The notes below the pieces were generated by a model. That model worked only from the letters and a program-made list of their open reading frames with translations. It was not told where the DNA came from and did no database searches. The translations under genes were made by a program, and so were the position numbers. A DNA stretch of 9,041 nt from an uncultured Trueperaceae bacterium. GTDB taxonomy: Bacteria; Deinococcota; Deinococci; Deinococcales; Trueperaceae. How positions within the stretch are numbered: position 1 is the first letter of the stretch; every line of letters starts with the position of its first letter. Of this stretch, positions 1-6,738 are shown one piece after another. The stretch is taken from assembly GCA_937907415.1 (NCBI GenBank), contig CALCHY010000017.1, forward strand, positions 1 through 9,041, given 5' to 3'.

Positions 1-183
1 TGCGCTTGGGCTAGAATGCCGGGCAGTAACTGGTCTTGGGGGATCGTGATGTTGCGTCCGGTTGCATTTTCGTCTCTTACGGTGCTTGTATTAGGGTATG
101 CGGACCACGGGGTCGGGGGCCGCAGTGGGGGTGGCGCGCGCACGCAGTTGGGTGGGCAAGTACGCAGCCGGGAAGAGAAGCGC

Positions 184-588
184 ATGTCCGAGCACAGCCC
201 GCCCGATAACGACCCAACCTTAAATCAACCTTTACGCGTGCTCCTGGTCGAAGACGACGAGGTGACGCTCGAGTTCATTAGTGACCTGCTGGCTGGTGAG
301 GGCGCAAGCGTGACTGAGGCCCCTTCCGTGCAGTCGGGTGTCGCGGCGTTGGACGCTGCTGCGGAGCCTTTCGACCTGTTGTTGACGGATTATGTTCTGC
401 AGGATGGGACGGGTGTGGATGTGGCGCTCGCGGCGCGTGGGCGGGTGGGGCGGGTGGTGCTGGTGAGTGGTGAGCTCGCGGGCGTGCCGCTTGATGCGGC
501 GCGGGGTGCGGGGGTTGAGGTGTTCATCCCGAAGTTTGAGTTGAGCCGTGACCGGGTGAAGCGTTTGTTGGCGGATCTGTTCGCCTAG
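184..588 (+). CDS. Single-domain response regulator (receiver only)
   Basis: This 134-aa protein is essentially one CheY-like receiver domain (residues about 17-133) with no output domain, so it probably relays phosphate or binds a partner protein in the cytoplasm. The expected residues are all present: acidic pair D24/D25 in 'VEDDE', phospho-acceptor D69 in 'LLTDY', S95 in 'LVSGE' and K117 in 'IPKFE'. I chose the ATG at 184 because it follows a purine-rich stretch (GGAAGAG, 171-177) and precedes a short polar leader before the first beta strand. An in-frame ATG at 16 would add 56 low-complexity Gly/Arg-rich residues with no family resemblance. The stop is interlocked with the stop of the convergent hybrid kinase. 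The motif 'FDLLLTDY' closely resembles 'YDLFLTEY' in that kinase's degenerate receiver, which suggests the two share ancestry or partners. Family assignment is firm; the partner kinase is inferred. Confidence 0.9.
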   Translation: MSEHSPPDNDPTLNQPLRVLLVEDDEVTLEFISDLLAGEGASVTEAPSVQSGVAALDAAAEPFDLLLTDYVLQDGTGVDVALAARGRVGRVVLVSGELAGVPLDAARGAGVEVFIPKFELSRDRVKRLLADLFA

Positions 589-3161
589 GTGGTGTGGGGT
601 TCGTAGCTTTCTCGGCCGCCGTAGGCGAGGTTGGCGGCGGTCTTGGGGTTGAGGCCTTGTTTGTAGATGGCTTTGGGGGCGCTGCTGGCTTCTAGGAGGC
701 GTTCGGGGGCGGCGCTGGGGGTGCTGGTGAGGACGCGGGCGGTGGCGCCGCGGCGCCTGGCGTAGCGCACGAGGGCTTCGGTTTCGTCGGGGTTGTAGTG
801 GTCGTATTCGGTTAGGAACAGGTCGTAGTCGTTGGCTTTGAGCGCTTGGGTGGCTTGGGTGGCGTTCTGGGTGGGTGTGACTTGGGCCTTGACGTGCCTG
901 AAGTGGTTGGCGGTGTTGGTTAGGTCTTCGGGGTCGGGGTCGAGCACGAGGATTTTGGGGGTGGTTCCTTGTGGGGTGGTGGCGATTCTGACTGCGGCGC
1001 GGATGTCTTCGGGTCTGGTTGGGGCGAGGTTGCCGCGCTTGAGGTCTCTGACGGTGATGGTGCGGCCGTCGATGTCGTGGATGGCGAGGAGCGGGAAGCT
1101 GATGTAGAAGGTGACGTGTTGGCGGTCGTCGTGGAGGTAGGCGCCTACGCGTCCGCCGGCGCGTTCTACGAGCTTCTGGGTGGACCAGAGGCCTATGCCG
1201 GTGCCGCGCGGGTCGTGCGCGGTGTTGACCAACCGCTTCTTGTACTCCCACGCATCCTTGATGGAATCGTGGTCTAGGCCGGTAACAGCGTTGGTTATCT
1301 CGATACGCACATGATCGGGTTGTTCTGGATCGAGAACGAGCCCAGCGGTGATGGCGCGTTCCCCGTCGCTTCCGGGGATGGCGTACTTGACGGCGTTCTC
1401 GACGAGGTTGCGCAGGGCGTAGTAGACGGTGAGGCGACCGGTGTCGCGCGCCCAGGCGGTGACGCCCTCAAGGCGGTTCTGGATTTTGATGGTTACTCGT
1501 TCGCGGTCAGCGCGGCGCAGCTTGTGGCGGGCGTAGAAGCGCACGTACCGGGGGATCTGGTCGATAACGATGTCGGTGAGATCCACGGTTTGCTCGTGCG
1601 GTTCGGGTTTGGGTGCGCTGAGGGTGGTGACGGCGTCGAGGAGCTGGGCGTGCGTGTCGGTGATCTCGCTCCAGACTCGAGCTTCGTCGTGAACGTCGGT
1701 GAGCTTCTGGTTGAGTAGGCCCCGGGTGAGTTTGGGCGCGCGGCGGATCTCGTCAACCAGGGCGGCGATGGCGTTGGCGCTTGAGTGCCGGTCGTGGCGA
1801 ACGTGCCGTAGGCGTTCGGTGAGTTCCTTCTGGAGGAGCATCTGGCCATCGGTGATGTTGATGACGGCCACGAACCCGCGGGGTAGGGTTTCGCCTTCGA
1901 TGCGGGTGCGGAGCAGCATGAGGCTGAGGTTGAACTCGCGCTTGGTGTCGTCGCGGGTGCGGAGGGTAACGGCGGCGCGCTCTCGGGTGGGTACGCGGCT
2001 GTTGTCGCCGGGTTGGTGCAGGAGCGCGAGCGCGTTCTCTCTGAGGCGGTTGAAGGTGGGGATGCTCTCCTCGTCGAGGAGCGCGGTGATGTTTAGGTCT
2101 TTGACAGCGAGCGGTTCGTACCCGAGATTGTCCGTGAGACTCTCGGTGGCCGAGTGGATGGTACCGAACCGGTCGAGGATCAAAAACATCCCGATTTGAT
2201 GCATTGTGGTGTGGAGGATGGCGCTGTCGCCGAGTTCTTGGAGGCTTTCGCCTTCGGCGGTGCTGGGTCTGGCGACGAACGCGTAGTGGCCGGCGTCGAT
2301 CCTGATGGGCGTGACCTGTAGTGAGAGGGTGACGTGGTGTTCGCCGCGGCTGCCGCGTGCTACGGCGTCGAAGTCGAGCGCGATGCCCTCGGGGTTGGGT
2401 TGGAGGAGGAGCGCGCGTTCGAGTTGTTCGAGTTCGACTCGGGCGGTTGGGAAGGTGCGTTCTATGGGGGAGCCGTTGTCGAGGGTGAGGTCGGGGCGGC
2501 GGGTGCGGAGCTCGTGACTCGAGGCGATGATCGTGTGCGTGTCCGCGAGGAGCCATTGGCGGCTGACGCTGCTGCCGGTGCCGCTGGCCAGGTCGCTCTT
2601 GTGCAGAACGATGGAGCGTAGGAGCGGCGCTAGGCCGTGTTCGACTAGTACCTTGCGGCGCGGCATGTACGCGAGTAGGTGCAGGGCTTCGTGTTTGTCG
2701 ATGGCCATGGGGATGGCGATGACGGTTCCTGTGGGTGGTGTGCGGCGCGTTATGCCGAGTAGGTTGGCGAGACCGTAGGCGTCGAGGAGGCGCACGTCGC
2801 GTTGGGAGACGAGCGCGCTGGTGAGTTGATTGTTCTCGTTACGGCCGTGCAGGGTCTTCTTGGTGAGGACCTTGAGGCTGCCGGGTTGCAGGTGGGGGCG
2901 GAGCGCTCCGAAGGTGTGCCCCCAGGCGACGCTGGTGATTTCGGGGGTGATGACCAGTTTGCCTTCGGCGGTGTGGCTGCGGAGGGTCGCGTGAGCGGTG
3001 GCGCCGTACTCCTCTAGGAGCTCGAGGGTGAGCGTGAGGAGGTGTTCTGCGTCGTGGGTGGTGTGGGCGGCGTTGAGGTACGCGGCGATGCGCGCGGGGC
3101 TCAGGGTGGTGGGGTGCGCGCTCTCTTGGGGTTTGGTGTTAGTTCTGCGTAGGTTGAACAT
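585..3161 (-). CDS. Soluble hybrid histidine kinase with GAF/PAS-like sensors and a degenerate receiver
   Basis: This 858-aa protein has no signal peptide or membrane segment, so it should sense a cytoplasmic cue or a partner protein. Domains in order: GAF-like (about 20-190), a weak PAS-like segment (about 200-300), a clearer PAS domain (about 312-438, 'LILDRFGTIHSATESL'), a DHp helix pair (about 441-515), an HATPase_c domain (about 560-693) and a C-terminal receiver (about 735-845). H456 in 'HVRHDRHSS' is the best phosphorylation site; H453 and H459 lie nearby. The N box is N585/N589 ('LRNLVENAVKY') and the G2 box is 'GTGIGLW' (653-659). The G1 box is degenerate: 'NAVTG' (624-628) replaces DxGxG. 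In the receiver, the phospho-acceptor position is Glu (E785, 'LTEYD') and the second acid is P742, while K834 is kept. The start ATG lies inside the end of the upstream ATPase gene and lacks an obvious Shine-Dalgarno, so translational coupling is likely. The assignment as a kinase is firm; the signal is unknown. Confidence 0.9.
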   Translation of the reverse strand: MFNLRRTNTKPQESAHPTTLSPARIAAYLNAAHTTHDAEHLLTLTLELLEEYGATAHATLRSHTAEGKLVITPEITSVAWGHTFGALRPHLQPGSLKVLTKKTLHGRNENNQLTSALVSQRDVRLLDAYGLANLLGITRRTPPTGTVIAIPMAIDKHEALHLLAYMPRRKVLVEHGLAPLLRSIVLHKSDLASGTGSSVSRQWLLADTHTIIASSHELRTRRPDLTLDNGSPIERTFPTARVELEQLERALLLQPNPEGIALDFDAVARGSRGEHHVTLSLQVTPIRIDAGHYAFVARPSTAEGESLQELGDSAILHTTMHQIGMFLILDRFGTIHSATESLTDNLGYEPLAVKDLNITALLDEESIPTFNRLRENALALLHQPGDNSRVPTRERAAVTLRTRDDTKREFNLSLMLLRTRIEGETLPRGFVAVINITDGQMLLQKELTERLRHVRHDRHSSANAIAALVDEIRRAPKLTRGLLNQKLTDVHDEARVWSEITDTHAQLLDAVTTLSAPKPEPHEQTVDLTDIVIDQIPRYVRFYARHKLRRADRERVTIKIQNRLEGVTAWARDTGRLTVYYALRNLVENAVKYAIPGSDGERAITAGLVLDPEQPDHVRIEITNAVTGLDHDSIKDAWEYKKRLVNTAHDPRGTGIGLWSTQKLVERAGGRVGAYLHDDRQHVTFYISFPLLAIHDIDGRTITVRDLKRGNLAPTRPEDIRAAVRIATTPQGTTPKILVLDPDPEDLTNTANHFRHVKAQVTPTQNATQATQALKANDYDLFLTEYDHYNPDETEALVRYARRRGATARVLTSTPSAAPERLLEASSAPKAIYKQGLNPKTAANLAYGGRESYEPHTT

Positions 3162-5463
3162 TCGTGGGGGATGGCGAGCTCGAGTTGGCTCGCATTAGGG
3201 TCATTATCGTGTGCCCGCCTAGTTTTCCTTGTGACTCAAGTTCCTGTTGGAGCTCGTGGCGGTTCGTGAGCCACCAGAAGCCTTGCGCGGCGCTGGGGGT
3301 GCTTAGTTGCGCGTCGAGGGTATTGAGGGCCTCTGTGTGGTCTTGCTGGGCGGCTAGGGTGGCGGTCAGCTCGAGGGTGGCGTGGACGGTGCGGCCGAAG
3401 GGCGTGAAGCCGGGCAGGTGGGGCCTGAGTTCTTCGAGGTGTTCGAGCGCTTGTTGGTGCTGGCCTTCTGCGTTGGCTTGGGCGGCGCGTTGGATGCTTT
3501 GGTCGGCGCGTTCGGCGGGCGCGCGCGGCGTGGGCATCTCCTGAAGGAGTTGCGCTGCCTCTTGGGTGTTGCCGGCGCGCAGGAGCGCGAGGTGGTAGCT
3601 GGTGGTGGTGCGGCTGCGGACGATGGGGTCGTGCTGCGTGAGTTGGTAGGCGCGCTTGAGTGACGCGACGCCTTCGTCTACGCGGTTCTGCATGAGGAGC
3701 GCTATGCCGCGGTAGCGGTGAATGAGTTGGAGGCTGCGGGGGTGGGGTCGGTTGGCGCGGGAGCGGAGTTCCTCTAGGTCATCAAGGAGTTCGTTGGGGC
3801 GCTCTTGCCGGAGCATGGCTTCGCTGACGGCGGCGAGGTAGAGGCGGTCGGCGTCGTTGAGGGGGTCCGCAGCGGTGGTCTTGAGGTGTTGGCGTACGCG
3901 TTCGATCTCGCCTGGGTCCGTGAGGCCGCGGAAGTGGTACTCGAGGGCGCGCACGGCGTGAATGGCGCTGTTGGGGTTAGGAGTGTAGCGGATGGTCTGC
4001 CTTACGTGCGTGGCGGTGCTGGCTGCGGCCTGGAAGCCGTCGATGCCGACCTCGAGCATGCCGAGCAGCACTCCGAGGTGAGCGTGCCAGATTGGGTGCT
4101 GTTCGCCTAAGCCCCAACCTTGGCGAGCGGAGTCACGCGCGGAGATCAGGTCGTCGCGCTTGACCGCGAGCATGACCCTACTGACGTGCGCCAGTTGACT
4201 GTTCGGGTCCAGACGCAACGCGGCCTTGATGAGCGCTTCTCCCTTAGCCTGCAGCAGCGTAGGATCCGACCGACTGCCGGGCTCCACTCCGACCTGACTG
4301 GCGTAACCAGCGGCGTAGAGCGCACGCAGATCTTGAGCGACGTTCACGTGTGCGATGCCCGCCAGGTGCTTCAAGTAAGCGTTCTTTGGGGCCGGCAGCT
4401 TCGCTAGCGGCAACCCTTGGGTCACGTCGACGATCTCCTGCCACCGTTGGTTGGCGGCCAACGGGTCGACGTAATCGCACAGCACCCGCGCGAGCTGGTG
4501 CCACGAGGCAGCCTCCTGCAGGAGCGCCAGCGCCTGACGCATGTCGCCGCGGAGTTCGAGGTGATCCGCAGTAGTGAGTAAGGCTCTCCGGTACTTGCCT
4601 GGGTGCTCGCGGAGTTCTTTCACGAGGGTTTCTCGCACGAGGTTGTGGGGCCTGAGTTCGTTTAGGCCGCCGCGATGCACGGGCAGCCCCGAACCAACTA
4701 CGGTCTCTTGCCACTCCTGCGGCGGGATCCCGACCATGCGCTCAGCGAGCGCGTCACTCCAGACAGTCGAGGTCGCGAGCTGCGTTACGAGTTCTCGCAC
4801 GTCTTGCGGGAGGGCGTCGAGCGCGCGGTGTATCAGGCCGGCTAGGCCCTGGTCGTTGTCGCCTTGCTGGTTGAGGGTGGCGACCGCCACGGGCCAGCCG
4901 CCGTGACTGTCGTAACGCGCGAGGGCGGGACTACCGGGGCCCCCGAGCGCTTCGACTTCTTCGCGGGTGAACGCGAGCTCGTCGCTGGTGATGAGGTTGA
5001 TGCTGCTGGGTGGGATGCCTGGGTATAGGTCTTTGGGGTAGCGGCCGCGGCGCAGCAGGATGATGAGTTTGAAGGTGGCGTTGTGCGCGAGCGCGGCGCG
5101 CATGAGCGCGACGATGGGGTCGGGGTGTATGCGTTCGGCTTCGTCGACGACGATGAGTAGGCGTCGTTGTGGTTCGAGTACGTCGGGGAGGCGTTCGAGC
5201 GCGCGGGGGTCGATGGTGCCGGCTGGTACGTGCTTGTTTTTGGCGAGTTGTTGCCAGAGGTCGGTGGTGAAGCGCGTGGCGTCGGCGTGGTCTTCTTGGC
5301 CGGTGATCCAGACGCTCTCCCCTGTCCATGTTTTGACGATTTGTGCGGCGGCCCAGGTTTTGCCCCAGCCGCTGGCTGCGACCATCATGGTGATGGGTTC
5401 GGTGCTTTCCAGCGCGCGGTTGGTTATGCGGGGTCGCGGATGGTTGAGTCTCGTCATGGTCAC
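3139..5463 (-). CDS. MalT-like STAND ATPase with helical (TPR-like) repeats and no DNA-binding domain
   Basis: This 774-aa protein resembles the ATPase half of MalT/LuxR-type STAND regulators. The Walker A is 'ASGWGKT' (30-36) and the Walker B is 'RLLIVVDEAE' (101-110). A strand ending in Arg, 'LIILLRRGR' (133-141), is followed by 'LAFTREEVEAL' (163-173) and 'GGWPVAV' (188-194), both characteristic of MalT relatives. A winged-helix-like region (about 215-300) precedes paired helices from about 300 to 745, consistent with TPR-like repeats that bind ligand or partner. MalT itself ends in a LuxR HTH; here the chain ends in a Ser/Pro-rich tail (760-774) with no HTH, and no SARP-type domain precedes the ATPase. 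The start is a GTG at 5461-5463, with an ATG two codons later as an alternative; neither has a clear ribosome binding site. The 3' end overlaps the hybrid kinase gene by 23 nt, so the two are probably co-translated. In this fold ATP acts as a switch, which suggests a sensor or scaffold for the kinase (inference). Confidence 0.82.
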   Translation of the reverse strand: MTMTRLNHPRPRITNRALESTEPITMMVAASGWGKTWAAAQIVKTWTGESVWITGQEDHADATRFTTDLWQQLAKNKHVPAGTIDPRALERLPDVLEPQRRLLIVVDEAERIHPDPIVALMRAALAHNATFKLIILLRRGRYPKDLYPGIPPSSINLITSDELAFTREEVEALGGPGSPALARYDSHGGWPVAVATLNQQGDNDQGLAGLIHRALDALPQDVRELVTQLATSTVWSDALAERMVGIPPQEWQETVVGSGLPVHRGGLNELRPHNLVRETLVKELREHPGKYRRALLTTADHLELRGDMRQALALLQEAASWHQLARVLCDYVDPLAANQRWQEIVDVTQGLPLAKLPAPKNAYLKHLAGIAHVNVAQDLRALYAAGYASQVGVEPGSRSDPTLLQAKGEALIKAALRLDPNSQLAHVSRVMLAVKRDDLISARDSARQGWGLGEQHPIWHAHLGVLLGMLEVGIDGFQAAASTATHVRQTIRYTPNPNSAIHAVRALEYHFRGLTDPGEIERVRQHLKTTAADPLNDADRLYLAAVSEAMLRQERPNELLDDLEELRSRANRPHPRSLQLIHRYRGIALLMQNRVDEGVASLKRAYQLTQHDPIVRSRTTTSYHLALLRAGNTQEAAQLLQEMPTPRAPAERADQSIQRAAQANAEGQHQQALEHLEELRPHLPGFTPFGRTVHATLELTATLAAQQDHTEALNTLDAQLSTPSAAQGFWWLTNRHELQQELESQGKLGGHTIMTLMRANSSSPSPTNVQPTQN

Positions 5464-5525
5464 GGTTTCGGGTTCGTTTGCGCGTTCTGTTTGTAGGCGA
5501 AAGACCGGCGTTTACTTAACTTAGA
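5464..5525. promoter_or_regulatory. Divergent intergenic region between the ATPase and the OmpR-type regulator
   Basis: These 62 bases separate two divergent GTG starts and must hold both promoters or one shared control site. The only AT-rich part is about 5510-5523, containing the heptamer GTTTACT (5510-5516) and a tandem ACTTA ACTTA (5514-5523). TAACTT (5517-5522) and TTTACT (5511-5516) are weak -10-like matches just before the plus-strand start. That start also lacks a Shine-Dalgarno, so a leaderless or near-leaderless transcript is possible. No convincing -35/-10 pair stands out for either direction. Confidence 0.35.
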
Positions 5526-6281
5526 GTGTACCGTCAGTATGGAGTGAAGCACGGTAGAAATGCGACTAACAGGCAGGCCGGGCACGTCGTTCTTATCTTG
5601 GATGACGACGCGCTTCACTTGGACATGTTGGCTGAGCGGATCGAAGCTGAGGGGTACCGGGTGGCGCAGGCGTTGACGCCTGGTGAGGCCCTGGCGGCTA
5701 TCGGCGAGGCTGACTTCGCGATTCTGGATTACTACCTTCCGGGCTTGCCGGAGGATGAGTACGTGACGTTCGTGCGGCAGTTGCGGGCGCAGAACCCGAG
5801 TTTCTCTGGTGCGCTCTTGACGAGCGAGCGCGGGAACAAGGCGCGCATGACAGCCGGGAGTTCTGGCTTGTCGTGGTTCTACAAGCCTGACTTGCAGCGT
5901 GATTTTCGGGTGTTGCTCGAGGCGATTGATGAGGCTACGGCCGGCATGGAGCCGGTGGATCAGTTCGGCGCCCGGTACCACCGTCGTGAGAAGAAGGTGG
6001 CGGTCGGTGGGGAGGTTGCTACGTTGACTCCCGTGACTTACCGGTTGCTTGATTTGTTGCGGCAGACGCCGCACGAGCCGGTGTCGTATGACGAGCTGTT
6101 GGCTTGTTTGGAGCAGGGGCCGTTGGCGACGTATCAGGCTCTGAAGACGCAGATGAGCAACCTCAGGCAGGCTCTCAGGCGGCAGGGTATTTCTGCTGAG
6201 ATCGTGGCTGAGGGCGGCGCGTACGTGTTGCGCGATATGCGTGCTGCGGCTAACGAGTTTGATGTGGCGAGCCCCCCCTAA
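5526..6281 (+). CDS. OmpR/PhoB-type DNA-binding response regulator
   Basis: This 251-aa two-domain regulator is presumably phosphorylated by a histidine kinase and then binds DNA. The receiver spans about 19-136, with acidic residues D26/D27 ('LILDDD'), phospho-acceptor D68 in 'AILDYYLPG', T99 in 'LLTSE' and K120-P121 in 'FYKPD'. After a linker, the winged helix spans about 155-237: 'LTPVTYRLLDLL' (167-178) matches the first strand and helix of OmpR output domains, 'LKTQMSNLRQALRR' (206-219) is the recognition helix, and 'IVAEGGAYVL' (226-235) is the wing hairpin. The start is a GTG at 5526, with a second in-frame GTG at 5544; neither has a good Shine-Dalgarno. The gene ends in three consecutive in-frame stops (TAA TAA TGA). 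It is divergent from the ATPase/kinase pair, making that kinase the obvious candidate partner, though this is inferred from position only. Confidence 0.92.
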   Translation: MYRQYGVKHGRNATNRQAGHVVLILDDDALHLDMLAERIEAEGYRVAQALTPGEALAAIGEADFAILDYYLPGLPEDEYVTFVRQLRAQNPSFSGALLTSERGNKARMTAGSSGLSWFYKPDLQRDFRVLLEAIDEATAGMEPVDQFGARYHRREKKVAVGGEVATLTPVTYRLLDLLRQTPHEPVSYDELLACLEQGPLATYQALKTQMSNLRQALRRQGISAEIVAEGGAYVLRDMRAAANEFDVASPP

Positions 6282-6285
6282 TAAT

Positions 6286-6317
6286 GAGCGGCCCCCGACT
6301 GGCGGGGGCGGCTGCTC
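6286..6317. terminator. Probable bidirectional hairpin terminator between convergent genes
   Basis: A 7-bp GC-only stem, GCCCCCG (6291-6297) with CGGGGGC (6303-6309), encloses a 5-nt loop. An outer GAGC/GCTC pairing (6286-6289 with 6314-6317) is separated from it by a small internal loop. It sits between the 3' ends of the OmpR-type regulator and the convergent small gene. Neither side has a proper U-tract; the minus-strand reading is followed by ATTATTA. Confidence 0.5.
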
Positions 6318-6344
6318 GGTTCAAGAAGTATGCGGGTATCTAGG

Positions 6345-6686
6345 TCAGAGAAGCATGGTGGGCGGCGCGACGTAGTCATGCGGGATCGTGATGCGGTGCG
6401 GGTGAGGCTGGGGTTCCACGGGCTCTGCGCCTTCTAGGAGCACTTCGTTGAGTCGCGCGGTGAGGTGGTCGTCGGCGCGGATGGCGCTCAGGATCTTGTC
6501 GTTGCACTCGGGGGTGAGGTCGTTGTCGTCGTTGAAGCGCAGTTTGATGCGTGTGCCCCCCCTGGGGTACATGACGAGAGCGATGCTGTTCTCGCGGCCC
6601 CGGAGTGCGAGTTGAACTTGTGCGGCCCCATCCGCGTCTCGCGTGACTTGCTCCAGGATCGTTAGGGTTGTGATGCTCAGGTGCAT
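6345..6686 (-). CDS. Small protein of unknown function (113 aa)
   Basis: I do not recognise this protein. It is 113 aa with no signal peptide or membrane segment. The N-terminal half (1-52) alternates hydrophobic and polar residues and looks beta-rich ('AAQVQLALRG', 'SIALVMYPRG', 'TRIKLRFNDD'). A probable helix follows (about 57-84), and the tail is rich in Pro and His (88-104) before ending 'VAPPTMLL'. It has one cysteine, C61. The start is well supported by a near-perfect Shine-Dalgarno (GGAGGAG about 7 nt before the ATG, at about 6694-6700 in window coordinates). It is convergent with the OmpR-type regulator. A strong terminator lies between it and the upstream pilin gene, so it is probably transcribed alone from a promoter at about 6711-6738 that overlaps a direct repeat. 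The strong ribosome binding site and clean intergenic spaces support a real gene; function is unknown. Confidence 0.75.
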   Translation of the reverse strand: MHLSITTLTILEQVTRDADGAAQVQLALRGRENSIALVMYPRGGTRIKLRFNDDNDLTPECNDKILSAIRADDHLTARLNEVLLEGAEPVEPQPHPHRITIPHDYVAPPTMLL

Positions 6687-6710
6687 TTAGTTCTCCTCCA
6701 AGAAAGAGGA

Positions 6711-6738
6711 TATCTACCCGTCGCGAGCGCGTGGTAAA
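6711..6738 (-). promoter_or_regulatory. Candidate promoter of the small unknown gene
   Basis: Read on the minus strand, TTTACC (6733-6738; 4 of 6 against TTGACA) is followed after 16 bp by TAGATA (6711-6716; 3 of 6 against TATAAT). This places a start site shortly before the strong Shine-Dalgarno. The weak -35 lies inside the first GGTAAAGGT repeat, a layout typical of promoters needing an activator. The call rests on motif inspection only. Confidence 0.4.

Noticed and set aside
1..100. On the minus strand, one frame reads plausibly as protein ('NITIPQDQLLPGILAQA') and runs off the left edge, which could be the start of a divergent gene.
   Set aside because: No ATG, GTG or ribosome binding site was found in that frame within the window, and about 35 codons are too few to judge. 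The flanking sequence to the left is needed.
60..100. A promoter for the lone receiver: TTGCAT (62-67) with TATTAG (89-94).
   Set aside because: The spacing is 21 bp, too long for a standard promoter, and no better pair was found.
16..183. An in-frame extension of the lone receiver starting at an ATG at 16.
   Set aside because: The 56 extra residues are low-complexity Gly/Arg-rich and unlike any receiver. The ATG at 184 has a purine-rich ribosome binding site and gives a normal receiver length.
832..870. Repeated TGGCTTGGGTGG-like units near the kinase 3' end.
   Set aside because: They encode the 'ATQATQAL' segment of the degenerate receiver. It is a small internal repeat in a helix, with no sign of a mobile or regulatory element.
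232..1251. A 339-codon minus-strand open frame rich in Arg, Pro and His.
   Set aside because: It overlaps the receiver and kinase genes in other frames and has the Arg/Pro/His-rich composition typical of an out-of-frame reading of GC-rich coding DNA.
1753..2556. A 267-codon minus-strand open frame inside the kinase gene.
   Set aside because: Its Arg/Pro/His-rich composition and full overlap with conserved PAS and DHp coding sequence mark it as a shadow frame.
6161..6186. Short repeated CTCAGGC units inside the OmpR-type regulator gene.
   Set aside because: They encode the Leu/Arg/Gln-rich recognition helix expected at this place in the fold, so codon repetition explains them.
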